A stretch of 64,000 nt of DNA from Sclerurus mexicanus. Lineage: Eukaryota > Chordata > Aves > Passeriformes > Furnariidae. Both the position numbers and the translations under genes were made by a program. Position 1 is the stretch's first letter; the number at the start of each line of letters is the position of its first letter. Below, piece by piece: positions 13,046 to 24,856 of this stretch. The stretch covers positions 816,119-880,118 of the forward strand of contig VWZF01002942.1 of assembly GCA_013396755.1 (NCBI GenBank). The letters run 5' to 3'. The notes beneath the pieces are model-generated. The model was not told the origin of the DNA. It saw only the letters and a list, made by a program, of their open reading frames with translations, and did not search any database.

Positions 13046-14079
13046 TCTCAGGAGAAGTGGGTGTTCTGAATGCAAGTTTTGGTGATGGCTCAAAGGCACA
13101 ATTGTTGACGGGAAAGCAGAGCCACATCACAGTGAGCTTGGTGGGCAGGGAGCACCAGCCCCTCACTCAGAAGGCTGCTGCAACACAGAGTGCTCTGGGA
13201 CAGAGGGACATCCAAGAGCCAAGAGGGTTGCCTTAAATTGGTGAGAAGGATTTGCAAGGAACTAACTCTTTGAGAAGTCGTGGTTCTGCTGAAACCAAGT
13301 TGCATAGCAAACATGATTTCGCCTAAATTTACTTTTGGAAGAAAAACAAGTAGAAAATGTCAAAATAAGCCATTTTGGCATTGTTGGGCTTTCATTTTTC
13401 ACTTGAAACAATTTTTTGGTTTTGTATTATATTTTCTGTAATACAATAGATTGCAGCACAAACTCAAGCATTAACATCAAAATGGGATATTATGAATGAC
13501 CTTGAGTCTTTTTCAAATAGTTCCTTGTGAGAAATTTTGAAATATCAGTATTTTAGTCCTGGCACTGAATGAAACTCTTGTCATCAGAGCTCCTTCTGCA
13601 TACCTTCAGAGTAAGTCTGCAGCTGATTTGGGAAGAAAGGATTGAATTTACTGACTTGTCTCTCTGGCTAGCTCAGAAACACTTGCATTTCTGAAAATGG
13701 TTTCTTACTTATTCTGTGATTTCTGAGAAGTTTTGATCTATAGCCCTTTAAAGTCACCACAGACCCTTTCCCTGCTTGGAGTTTGGACTGTAGACCCAAA
13801 ACTTTGTATACTTCAGTATCATTACTATCAGTATTTGTCCCTTTCTTTAGTAGGGAGATGGGTGATACTTGAGGGACCCTGGAAGATATTTGTGGGTAGG
13901 AAGAGGAGGTGAGATGAGGACCATTCTGATCTTAGCATTAATTACAAATAAAATACAGACTTCCTAGTCTCCCTAAGCTATTAAAACAGTACACAGTTGT
14001 GGCTGAAGAACTCTCTTTCCTTAACTTTTTCTGCAGTGATTTAGGAAAGATGTATTTTGCATCAGAACTTTATGGCGCA

Positions 14080-14690
14080 CCTGTATAAATTATGCTGTTG
14101 GATAGTCAATGTTTTTTAAAACAGCATAACTGTCAATTGCTTGTGTAATGGCACATTTTGTGATACTATCAGATGACATATAAGTTGTTAAATTACATTG
14201 AAAAAATATTGAAAACAAATGCACTATAATTAAATGACAATAATAATGAGACCAATATTAGCTACTGTCATCAATTATGTAAGACTGAACATTCATTATA
14301 TTTTTTTTTAAAGCCTTGCCTGTGGTTGAAAAAACATTTCATTCAAAACCTTGCTGGTGCGTTTAACATTTAAAAACATGTTAACCTTTGAATTTACATT
14401 CAGATGTTTATGCCATGCAGAGAGGAGAACATCTATGTGTAAGAAGTTGGCTAAAGCTCTTTGAGGTTCTTTTAAAGACATTTTATTAATTACTTAAATA
14501 TTGCTTATTTTTGATCACTCATTTTGTTGTTTTATATCTGAGTGATAAACAAGCTGTTTAAAAAATTCAGGCCTGATCATCTGATGAAATTGCATTCACT
14601 TCCATGTAAATGTTTTGTTGACTATGAAATACTGTTCTGTGCTCTTGTCTCTTGGTGAGGGTATGTCTCATCAACATGGCCCAATTAATG
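14080..14690. promoter_or_regulatory. Candidate conserved non-coding element (weak)
   Basis: This AT-rich, repeat-free block is dense in homeodomain-type and SOX/forkhead-type words (TAATTAAAT, TCAATTATG, TTAATTACTTAA, ACAAACAAG-like strings, TGATCATC). No coding frame is supported. The call rests on motif density alone. Confidence 0.22.
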
Positions 14691-15156
14691 CAGTTTTCAA
14701 ACAGCAACACTATTGCTAACACTTGCATTTTCTCATCTCTGAAATATCAGCACCTACTGGCTTTGACACTACAACAGCTATCTTCTGTTGTGTTTTCAGC
14801 AGACAGTTCTGCTTTTGCCTGCATCAGATCAGCACCACCAGGCACAGGGTCAGAACTGGACCCATGTATGCACTGCACGTGTGGCCAGGAAGCCATCCTT
14901 TGCAAATCAATTTGAATCCTTTGGAGAAGCCATTGAGTATGTGCACAGGGGAGATCAGCTGATAAATTTTGGATTTTCATTTTCAACAGGGTCGCTCAAC
15001 GGAGGCTCTTAAGGAATTAAGCTGACATGAAATAAGCAGTAGGAAAAGAGTTTATCCTCTTATGATTAAAGGTTAGGAAACATAGTGTGGGAATGACTGG
15101 TAAATTTTTTAAACAGAATAATATTTCCAGTGAAGTCTCACAGAGACAATGGAAAA

Positions 15157-15280
15157 GAAGGGAAGGGAAGGGAAGGGAAGGGAACACATTAAATAATTAA
15201 ATGGGAGTACNGAAGGGAAGGGAAGGGAAGGGAAGGGAAGGGAAGGGAAGGGAACACATTAAATAATTAAATGGGAGTAC
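15157..15280. repeat. (GGGAA)n microsatellite, duplicated across a one-base gap
   Basis: GGGAA repeats run at 15157-15184 and at 15212-15254. The 30-bp flank at 15181-15210 (starting ggaacacatt) recurs exactly at 15251-15280, 70 bases downstream. A single N (15211) sits at the junction. The exact copy of a non-repetitive flank with an N between is best explained by two contig ends that overlap but were not merged, so the real locus probably has one array and one flank. Confidence 0.93.
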
Positions 15281-17162
15281 AAAGAAAGCAAAAGGACATT
15301 CTTTTTCTTCTCAGTTCATAAATTGCTCTTACTCATAGATACAGCATATTGTGGATGTTCACATGGATTCAAAGATATTTGGACAAAGTCATAGGCAAAC
15401 TGTCCATGAGAGCTATTAAAAAACAGAGGTGCCTCCTCTGGTGCAGAAGTCACTGAGTTGCCAGTTGTTCTAAGGTGAGAAATTACATCCAGAAAGCAAT
15501 GTCCTCAGCTTGCACTGTGTGAACTGGTGTATCAATCGACTTCAACTGGTACCGAACAATAACAACTGGTACCAAATCAACTTCAGGAAAAGTGCCAAGG
15601 AAACATCAGCCTGTTTAAACACCATTACACCTACAGCTGGGTTTTGTACACAGTCTTGTTAACTTCCTTTTCTGTAGCAGGTGGGGGAGAGAATAGATAA
15701 TTTCTGAACCGGGCCTCAGAAAATTAGCACAAACAGTGTTGGATCCTAAATATTTTCTGGTTTGAAGAAGGTGAAATTGGACTAACCACTAAAACATAAA
15801 TGGACGCAGCTGCTGTCAAGATTCTCTTTTGTCCTTGTTTTGCACTGTCCCCACTGCACAAGTTACAAAGACTGGATCCTATATCAGAAAGGACAGCAGG
15901 ACAGGAGGGTCAAATTCTCTAAAATGTAAGCTGTAAAATTTCAAAGTGAGAAAAAGCTAATTCTAAGGCTTAAAAAAAGAGTTAAATAGGCCAGTAGGAA
16001 AAATAAGAAAATATTGTGAGCAAATTTCTCCCATGTTGGTACTCTGCTTGAACTTGTAGTATGATGATAGTGTGAGGGGAAAGAGTTAATTTATAGACTT
16101 GCAGAATACATTTTCAGAGGAATAAACGATAAGGTAAAGGTTAGGTGCTCATTTTTTAGAGCTGTGGAAGTGACAATAAAATGGCAGATGAAAATCAGTG
16201 TTGATCAGTGTCCAGTGATACACAGGAGAAGAAACAGTCCTAACTTTATGTATGCAGTAAGGTAACTAGCACTGGACAGGCAGCTATTAAAAGAGGGGAA
16301 ATGCTCTTTCAAATGGTAATGCTTTTCTCAGATAAGAAATGTCCTTAGGTAACATTGTAAATGGAAATAAATTAAAACCTGACTATCCAAATGTTTTGCG
16401 CTAGTAAAGAGAGAAAAAACAAATAATTGCATGTCAGGATGTTCACTCGCCAGGTTACACAAGAAGCACAAGCCTCTTTTGGAACCAGCCTGCTCTCTGC
16501 TTATTATCTCCATCAGACATTACACATATGCAAAATACTCCAGTCCATGTTGTTTTTGAAGAATGGTTAAAGCAAATGGGTGAACTGGTTTAGGTGAAAA
16601 AGGAAACTGGCTGCTAATCTGGTCCTTTATTTTTTAAAGCACTCTCTCTCTAAACCTTTTTTTCTGAAGTTTAATAAAAGCTGAGATTCACGTGCTTCTG
16701 CATTTCCTGTTTTTGACCATTGAGGAAACAGAAACACTGAAATACTGTAAGATGTTATTTTTAAAATATTTCCACTCAGTCAACCAGGAAGTTCTGGAAA
16801 TCTTGCAAGAAGTCTAATCCTGTAGACTACGTAATCCAAAAACAGTCTCACAAGTTTGTCCAGTATTTCAGGTATTTATAGTCCTATCTGATGAGGATCA
16901 AACACATAGAGAGAGCACTCTATTAGCATGAAAAAAATTTGGCATGTGCAATTGCAGTTGCCCCTGAAGAGCTTAATTCCCTGCTGGGAAATATGCAGTA
17001 ACCCGAGTTGCAAGCTGAGTGCCAAACGCCACGGAGCTGTGGGAGGAGGTGGGGGCTGAGTTGCCACACAGAATAGGAAGGCTCGGTGGAGGAAACTGTA
17101 ACTGCAGCTAAGGACACCCATTGCTTTCTGTAGGGTGGCAGGGAGAGTGGCATATTAGTGTG
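15281..17162. other. AT-rich non-coding DNA
   Basis: No gene or interspersed repeat is recognised. The word aactggtacc occurs twice within about 25 bases near 15545-15580. Confidence 0.5.
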
Positions 17163-17240
17163 GGATGGATGGATGGATGGATGGATGGATGGATGGATGG
17201 ATGGATGGATGGATGGATGGATGGATGGATGGATGGATGA
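17163..17240. repeat. (GGAT)n microsatellite
   Basis: Nineteen uninterrupted GGAT units (17163-17238) followed by GA. On the minus strand all three frames read through it as a His-Pro-Ser-Ile type peptide repeat, producing three overlapping spurious reading frames of 88 to 120 codons. Confidence 0.98.
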
Positions 17241-17642
17241 CACAGGGGAGCCTCAATAAGAGGATAGCAAAACAGGCAGGTAGGAACCAGAGAAACCAAC
17301 AGCAGTAGTCCAAAGGCTGAGATGGTGTTGTGAGCAGAGTGCAACCCAGTATATGCATGGGACAGCAAGTCCATTCATGTTGTTTGGAAGAAGGCAGAAG
17401 GCAGAGTGGGATGACGAAAGTGAGGTATGGAGAAAAAAGGATTAAACTAAGAGTTTTTAACACCAGTGACAATGCTGCAATATATTCAAGGAGTGTCACT
17501 GTGCAAAGGTGTGCCATGAGGTGGGCGATAGTCAGGCAACGAGCCTACAGTGAATGAATGTCAAAAGTAAATGTGATTTACTTTGAAGTATGATAGAGAC
17601 AATTCAGAAAGGAGATACCCATCCTACAGAAAGAAAGCAATT

Positions 17643-17765
17643 CCCCCACCCCACCCCAAAAAAAAACAAACAAAAAAACCCCAAACAAACAACCAAAGGA
17701 AAAAAACAAAGGAAAAAAAATGGGGAAAAAAAAACCCCACCAAACAAAAAAAACAAAAGCAAAAC
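17643..17765. repeat. A/C-rich low-complexity tract
   Basis: Runs of A and C in the style of ccccaaacaaacaacc fill this block. Similar CAAACAAAA tracts occur at 22104-22130, 33360-33430, 60661-60710 and 61057-61115, and are common in bird genomes. The lysine- and asparagine-rich translations across it are not genes. Confidence 0.9.
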
Positions 17766-20125
17766 TCAAGACCCAAGTTCACTTGCAATATTCAACTTTC
17801 ACTTCTGCCTTCTTGAGCATCTTCTGCTCCTCTCCTTCCTGGAACTGGCTGTGAAGAATTGTCCAAGGAACAGCAAACAGAGCATCCCCTCAACGAGTGG
17901 CAGAGTAGCAGAGTAGCTGGTATGTGAAGGCTGATATAAATTTAGAGATATCATTTAACTGCCTGAGTATTTTGTGGTTTACACTTTAATTTAAACTTCT
18001 TAATATTCCTGATGGTATGAATGTTGGTCTAAAGCAAGATAAGGCAATGTTCATATATGTTTAACCTTTTGAAGGTGGATTTGATTCATGTGATTGATAA
18101 AGCAAGTGTTTTCCATGTTGTAAAACATCATATATTTTAAACAACTTTTTATGGGATTGTATATGGAAATTCCTTCTGGAATAAGACACTAGTAAAACAT
18201 GAGAAACTGAAAACACAATAAAACCCGGAACATGTCCTATCATTCACCAGGTGAAATTTTTAAGCCATTTTATCATGTTCTGGAAAAAAAAAAAAGCACC
18301 TTGCATCAGCTTCAATTATTGTGGATTTTGCAAAAAATCAATTTTAAGATGAACATGTATAAGCACTCTGTACTGTCCCTCAGATATACAGTGAATAGGA
18401 AGAGGGAAAAGGAGGAATTAATTTTTTTAGTTGTGTTTAAATAATAATAGGAGAACTTGAAAGTCCTATAGGCTCCCTAAAACATGGGTAATAACACAGC
18501 TAGTGGCAGGAACCCACCAAACCCCTTACAAAAAGTCCCTTGCCCCTGCCATTGCTCTGGGAAGCACATCCTTGGCTCCCTACACAATCATGCCTAAGAG
18601 GCACAGATCTTCCCCTCTCGAATCACAGGCTATCTGAGATCTCTTTAGAGCCACTGCACCCACACTGAATTTCATTTCCAGGAAGTCTTCGCAGATATCT
18701 TGAGTCTGACAGATTATCACAGAGCTCATCGTTATTAGTGCCTCAGCAGATATCTTGTCCTATACACAGGTATCAGTCCTTAATCATCTGTGTGTGTATT
18801 TTACCACCAGCACAGCAATACACTCTTATGAATGGCATTGTAAAAGCAAGTCACTTCTTAGCTGGGATATGACAGACTGGATCCTGAAAAATCATCTAGC
18901 AGTAATAAGCTGTTAAACCTAGAGAGTATCCGTCCCACCACCCACTTCATTGCTCATACTGCTTCCAAACTACCTGAATTGGTGGGACAACCACTGAATA
19001 TGTTCCATGTCAAAACTGCAGGTTTGACACATCAAACAACAGCTGCTTTCAGAGATGCCGCTGTTAAACAGTAGGGCCATGCTCAATCAATATCTCTAAA
19101 CACCATTAAATGTGAATTAAACATCATGCAGTTCCTTTGAACAGTAAAGTGAATTAGAGTTTCTCTCCAGTATTCATTAAATTTTATGTCAGTGCAAAAG
19201 CTTTTCTATAGGTTTTTTAGTGATCTGTGCTCTCTGTATAGAAAAATTACTACAAAATTTGTGTTTATGGTATTAATAAGTACTACATACAAATGAGAGT
19301 AGTAACTGTAATTCCTGTAATAATAAGGCTACAGAACTTTAATAGGTATAACCACAAACATTTTTAGTCTATTAATGTTGGGAATTTTATATAAATATTT
19401 TAAACAAGGAAGCAGTTATTTAAGGCAAAATACTTTGGGAGAACTTTTGGAAGGGATGAAAAAGGTAGGAAGATATTAAGAGCATGACAAATTATGACTC
19501 ATACTTACAGTTTTATTACCTAATAATACAGTATTACAAAGTTGCTTCAAATTTACAAAATACTCTCTGAAGTTACAGGTCTACAGAAACCCTGTCAAAA
19601 GGGAGAGATATTTTGAGCAGGTGAAACAGAGAGGGAGATGAGAAGAGGCAAAACAGAACTATTACCGGTAAGTATGAAAGCAATTAGCCATCTATCAGTA
19701 TGTAAATAGACTATCCCTACACCAAATAACCATGTCACAAAATGTTATTTGCTTTTGTGCTCAAAGTAGAAGTGGGTAATAACTCTGAACAGCATTTTGG
19801 GCACCCACTGCATGCACAGAGGCAATATTAAAAAGAGAGGAGGCAATGGCAGTGGGCAGTCAATAGGGTACAGCGTGGGCAGTGCAAAGAAATTAGGATG
19901 GATAATTAAGGCATTGGTTGGGCTCTGATAGCAAAGAGTGGGACAACTGGAATTTGATATGGAGAAGGAGTATTTTGGTGAAGATTTAAAACAAAGACTG
20001 CGAACTGGGAGAAGGATTTGCCCTGTGAGAATTGGCTTCTGTGATGCAGAAGTAGTGATTTGAATGTCAGGGGAATGTAAGAGGAGGAGGGTGGATTACA
20101 GTGAGTGTCAAAGCAAGTGGTGGTT
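17766..20125. other. AT-rich non-coding DNA
   Basis: No gene is recognised. The only open stretches are short and have no domain. The region ends at the tail of a minus-strand CR1 fragment. Confidence 0.5.
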
Positions 20126-20534
20126 CAGAATCACAGATGGTTTTGATCACAGAATCACAGAATGGTTAAGGCTGAAATGAACCACCAGTGGGGTCACACA
20201 GTCCAGCCTTTCTGCTCAAGCAGGGTCATCCTAGGGCACATTGTACAGAATTTTGTCCAGATGGTTCTTCGATATCTTCAGATACTGATACCACAACCTA
20301 CCTGAGCAACTCTTCCAGTGCAGTCATCCACACAATAAAGAAGTTCTTCCTCATATTCAAGTGGAACTTCCTGTACATCAGTTTCTGTCTGTTGCCTCTT
20401 GTCCTATGGCTTGGCACCACAAAGAAAAGCCTGGCCCCATCCTCTTGATGTCCTCCCTTTGGATACTTAGAGTCATTGATGAGGTCCCTTCTCAGACATC
20501 TCTCCTCAAGATTGAAAAGGCCCAGCTTCCTCAG
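20126..20534 (-). mobile_element. CR1 LINE 3' end fragment
   Basis: Seen in the minus-strand orientation, the copy starts (left side) with the CR1 tail complement, cagaatcacagatgg followed by atcacagaatcacagaatgg. It continues through CTGCTCAAGCAGGGTCATC (near 20212), AAGAAGTTCTTCCTCATATTC (near 20338), TTGCCTCTTGTCCTATGGC (near 20393) and AGGTCCCTTCTCAGACAT (near 20481). These are landmark segments of avian CR1 3' regions read in reverse. It is about 410 bases, 5'-truncated and lacks coding capacity. A plus-strand frame of 86 codons inside it is an antisense shadow. Confidence 0.95.
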
Positions 20535-22299
20535 ATGTGAGATTTCATCAGAAATAGAGAGATTTTAGGTATGATTAGGAGACAGATGTGGCAGAATTGT
20601 AAGGCAGCCTGGATGTGTGACTGGAGAGGAAGTCAAAGACAATCCTCAAACTGTAATTCTCAATGCCAGTGAAAAGGATGGCACATGTAATGTGGAAAAG
20701 GTCAAAAATGTTCAAGGAAATAATGAGGGGCTTGTTTTTTGTTGGAGAAAGGTTAAGATACAGGATTGTGTGGATGAAGACAAGACAGGATGGCACTTAG
20801 CAGAGATAAATTTCTGAGCCATTGCCAGTGAAGTGAGGTTTAATACACACATCACAGCAGGAAAAAGATCATGCTAAAAGGAGACCTAAGGAAAGAACTA
20901 ATGAATAATAACACTATAAAAGCAAAGAGAAATGTGACTTTGTGATAGGGAGGATGTCTGAAGCTCTTCAAGAATACATGAAGGGCATGACAAGAAAAGT
21001 TCAGCAAAGAGTTTATTGAAAATAGTTCTGTGGGATTAAGCAAATCATAAACATCTCAATATTGGATCATAGGGGATGACTTAGAGCAGAAGTTGATGCA
21101 GTAGTTTAATACTCTTTGATAAAGTTTTGTCAAGAAGTGGGAACATGAACTTATAGGCTGTATTTCAGAGATGGTTTCTATGGACAGGAAGCATGTAATG
21201 GAAAGTCAACAGAAAAATGGGGAAGGAAGGATACAGCAACTGTGGCTGAGAAGTGGCAGGAGACAACATGAGCAGAAGGTATCCAGAGGTAGAAAAGAAG
21301 AAAGAATAAAGAAAAATATGTGTCCTAATAGCAACAGTGTTCTATGTAAGTGGATAATTTTCACTGTTGCCTTGTAAGAATTCCCGACATTTTCTCCAGA
21401 ATCAGTTTGTTCCCATAAGGAATTTCATGAAACAGTTTTTGTCTTCTAAAGGAAAGAAAAAAACCCCAGCCAATGTTAGAAGAAACCTTTTTATCAGAAA
21501 TAGATACACGTGCTAAAAGCAAAAGCTGAGATGCTTCTAAAACCTCACATATTCTAAAAATACATTAAGTTCTAAGGCACAAAATCAGGAATCCACAGGT
21601 TTTTCATCGTTGGTTCACATATTCAGGAAGGAGACACTATTTCACTGATTGTCAGATGCAACTGAGAAGCACCACATTCTTAATGGCACGGCCTGCCGCC
21701 CAAGGTGTTAAGGGAGAAGAATAGCATATCCTACTGAAATTGCAGGAAGGACTACAGGCAAAATGTAATGAGATGATCAGTGAATGCAAATGAACCTTCT
21801 CACTTAAGATGGTGATAAAATGACTTCTTTGAATACTACAAAAATTTCACATAGGTTTTTAGGCCAATAGATAAGAGCACATTGTTAATTTTAAAAGACA
21901 AATTACTTGAATAATTATCCTCCTCTTTAAATATTTTTTTAATTATTCTCAGCCATATCTTCAGTTTTAAAGCAGAAAGTTAAGTGTAAGAATGACAAGC
22001 TGGAACATGTTAAAACTTTGCAGGTATCCAATTCAGAGTTGGTGATAATTGGACTTAATCTGCAGGACTGGTATCTAGGAAAACTCCTGTTTACTTCCCA
22101 GATTAAAAAAAAAACCAAACAAAAAAACTGAAGAATCAAGCCCTACATATTAATTATTAAAGCTTACACTTTTTTACTGAAAAACTAACTAGCTGTGAGT
22201 GTGCATGAATGTGTAAATATAGAGAGACAGGCAAATAGATAGAATTAAAATGTGGTTTTTTACTCTCCTAAGTATAGACTTTTCTGTCAGTGGTTACTA
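20535..22299. other. AT-rich non-coding DNA
   Basis: No gene is recognised. An A-rich tract of the CAAACAAAA type lies at 22104-22130. Confidence 0.5.
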
Positions 22300-22900
22300 G
22301 TAGGTTTGCTTTTTATCGTACATCACTGATACCAGTTGTTAGCCATCTTTGACAGTGGGTTGAAATGCACCAACGTGGCATATATATGCTGGGGACGGGT
22401 GGCATTGAGCAGAATAGCTTTGCCACGCAGTGATACGCTTGAGCTTTGACAGAATACTAGCCCAGTGTCAATCATCCTGTCTTTGCCAATCAAATGCACA
22501 TCCTTCCAGAGGCGCCTGAAGTTGACACTGGCACCCCAAACACAGCGAAAGGTTAACACAATGGCATTTCAAAGATGACACGTTGTCAAAGGCCCAGCAA
22601 AAATAGCAGAACTAGACTGCATTTAGGAATAGCTAGTGTGTTTTACAGGGCACACACATGATGACGACATTCCCGGAGGGGATAGGTTGGGTGCAAACCC
22701 CCTTGAAAGACCTTGTTCAAGAAAATCAGGAGTGAGGAATGGATAACAATGTAATAAGAACTGGACAGGACCTTGAGTTTTTTCTTTTCCCGTCTGTGGA
22801 AACGCAAATGTCCTTTTGCCAGAGCTCTGGCTAACCTTTGCCAGAGAAAAGAGCAGGAGCTAGAATGACAAAGCTTTTGGAGTCCACAAAGACCTCTATT
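22300..22900. promoter_or_regulatory. Candidate conserved non-coding element with an open minus-strand frame
   Basis: This block is richer in GC and in CpG than its AT-rich surroundings and carries no repeat signature. It holds a perfect 12-bp palindrome gcatatatatgc (22378-22389), CAATCAAATG (near 22487), TTTGACAG-type TALE words (22350, 22443) and a perfect 14-bp palindrome gccagagctctggc (22818-22831). The direct repeat tttgccagag occurs at 22815 and 22837, 22 bases apart. A 78-codon minus-strand frame (22559-22323) is open across most of the left half. It reads MLTFRCVWGASVNF at the start and has no family I recognise. Enhancer is the more likely reading, a small exon the alternative. Confidence 0.35.
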
Positions 22901-24183
22901 TAATTATAGGGATTTGCAGGGTGGCTTATGACTATGAAGTGTATAATAACTAATTTTTCTTCTTCAGTAAAGATGTGTGGCACTCCAGTCCATTTTCAAA
23001 AGGGATAATTGACAATTAAAATACTTCAGGTAAGGGGAAAGCTGCGTATTTAGAAAGTCAGATTTCAGTATGTGTCCCTGCCCCAAATATATGCTATGTA
23101 CATATTTTGGAATGCCATTTCAGTTGCTCCCTCCCTATCTCCATAAACTTTCCATTGGTTTCCATTCTTCCTCCAGCTTGCTTGTTTTCATCTGTCTCAT
23201 GTAGAAGGCCCCCTCTCCTGGCACCTTATTCTAATCTCACCTCAGTGAAATGTAATGTGTTCATATTTGGTTCATTACTATGAAAAGCAAGTACATTGGA
23301 AATTAGGTCAAATTATTTTCTTTGTCTCTGACCATCAACAAAAGATCAGTTGGAGCAGAGACTCTTTTCTCTCATGACACTTTCCATTGACTACAATTAA
23401 GCTCTGACCCATTCCAGTTACAGACCAAATCAATATGTCCTGTTTATTTATTTGTTATTTCTATGTTTGTTTGTTTGTTTGCTGGGACTTGAATGTTGCT
23501 TGAAGACACAGTAATGTGCATAAGCAATCACTGGGGTTAATGGTAGAAAAGAAAGCTATTTCAGGATAATTTGGGGGGATGAAATAGAAATAAAAATGTT
23601 CAGTGATAATGGCAAATAAATTTTAAAAGGAGAGCAAGGTGAAAAGTGCTGCAAGGCAGCTATCTCCTTCCTTGAGACAGTGGCAAGGACTAAATAGCTA
23701 CTGTATCTGGGCCTGAGTTTCTTTTCATTGGCATCTGTAAAAAAATTTCATTGACCTCAACGGAAGTCTATATAAGGGTCTATATAAGTTCTTAATATTG
23801 TTTCCTGAAAAGCTAAGTGTCACAGACTGGCTTTACATTATGCGCTGGTCATCATAAGCTACTTTATCCTGTAAAAGTACTTTTAAAAATGCAAATATTA
23901 AGAAATATAATTTCCATTCTAATGTGTGTTCTTGTTTTAAGAATTAAAGATAAGCCCAAGCCAGATATTCAGATAATTCCCATTCTAGTAGGTGTTCTGC
24001 CATTCGAGGTTGCCTATCTTTCCCAACACCAAAAGTTTAGGCACTAACATTTAGGTGACATAAATCTTAATCTGAAATGAAGCTCCACTACTATGAAACA
24101 TTCATCTCCCATGTTCATCACCTTCCATGTCTTAATCACTGTCCTATAATATAATTTTCCCTTTCTTCTTTCACAGAAACAAC

Positions 24184-24184
<1 letters not shown>
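22901..24184. other. AT-rich non-coding DNA
   Basis: No gene is recognised. A (TTTG)n run lies at 23464-23481. A 12-bp-period duplication gtctatataag occurs at 23766 and 23778, giving two TATA-like words with no other promoter feature around them. Confidence 0.5.
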
Positions 24185-24230
<46 letters not shown>

Positions 24231-24856
24231 NNNNNNNNNNNNNNNNNNNNNNNNNNNNNNNNNNNNNNNNNNNNNNNNNNNNNNNNNNNNNNNNNNNNNN
24301 NNNNNNNNNNNNNNNNNNNNNNNNNNNNNNNNNNNNNNNNNNNNNNNNNNNNNNNNNNNNNNNNNNNNNNNNNNNNNNNNNNNNNNNNNNNNNNNNNNNN
24401 NNNNNNNNNNNNNNNNNNNNNNNNNNNNNNNNNNNNNNNNNNNNNNNNNNNNNNNNNNNNNNNNNNNNNNNNNNNNNNNNNNNNNNNNNNNNNNNNNNNN
24501 NNNNNNNNNNNNNNNNNNNNNNNNNNNNNNNNNNNNNNNNNNNNNNNNNNNNNNNNNNNNNNNNNNNNNNNNNNNNNNNNNNNNNNNNNNNNNNNNNNNN
24601 CCTTTCTTTCTTTCTTCCTTTCTTCCTTCCTTCCTTTCTTCCTTCCTTTCTTCCTTCCTTTCTTCCTTCCTTTCTTTCTTCCTTTCTTTCTTCCTTTCTT
24701 TCTCTCCTTTCTTTCTCTCCTTTCTTTCTCTTCTTTTCTTTCTTTTCTTTCTTTCTTTTCTTTCTTTTCTTTTCTTTCTTTTCTTTCTTTCTCTTTCTCT
24801 CTCTCTTTCTTTTTCTTTCTCTCTCTCTTTCTTTCCTTTCTTTCCTTTCTTTCTCT
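24185..24856. repeat. (CTTT)n/polypyrimidine tract with assembly gap
   Basis: Pure CTTT repeats run 24185-24230. A run of 370 Ns (24231-24600) follows, then degenerate CTTT, CCTT and CTCTTT pyrimidine sequence to 24856. The minus-strand 'reading frame' of Lys/Arg/Glu repeats across the gap is an artefact. The Ns are an unsequenced or uncertain number of bases, so the real tract length is unknown. Confidence 0.97.

Larger units (their letters stand above)
11111..15150. other. AT-rich non-coding DNA
   Basis: No gene is recognised. There is a 23-bp-period degenerate duplication at 13001-13045 and a repeated gaatacagcttccc word at 12137-12150 and 12160-12173. The section 14080-14690 has regulatory texture and is listed separately. 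Confidence 0.55.

Noticed and set aside
16923..17517. Three overlapping minus-strand frames with His-Pro-Ser-Ile repeats (88 to 120 codons)
   Set aside because: They are produced by the GGAT microsatellite, which has no stop in any minus-strand frame.
23766..23788. Two TATA-like words (gtctatataag) 12 bases apart as a promoter
   Set aside because: They arise from a short tandem duplication in AT-rich DNA with no CpG, initiator or transcript evidence around them.
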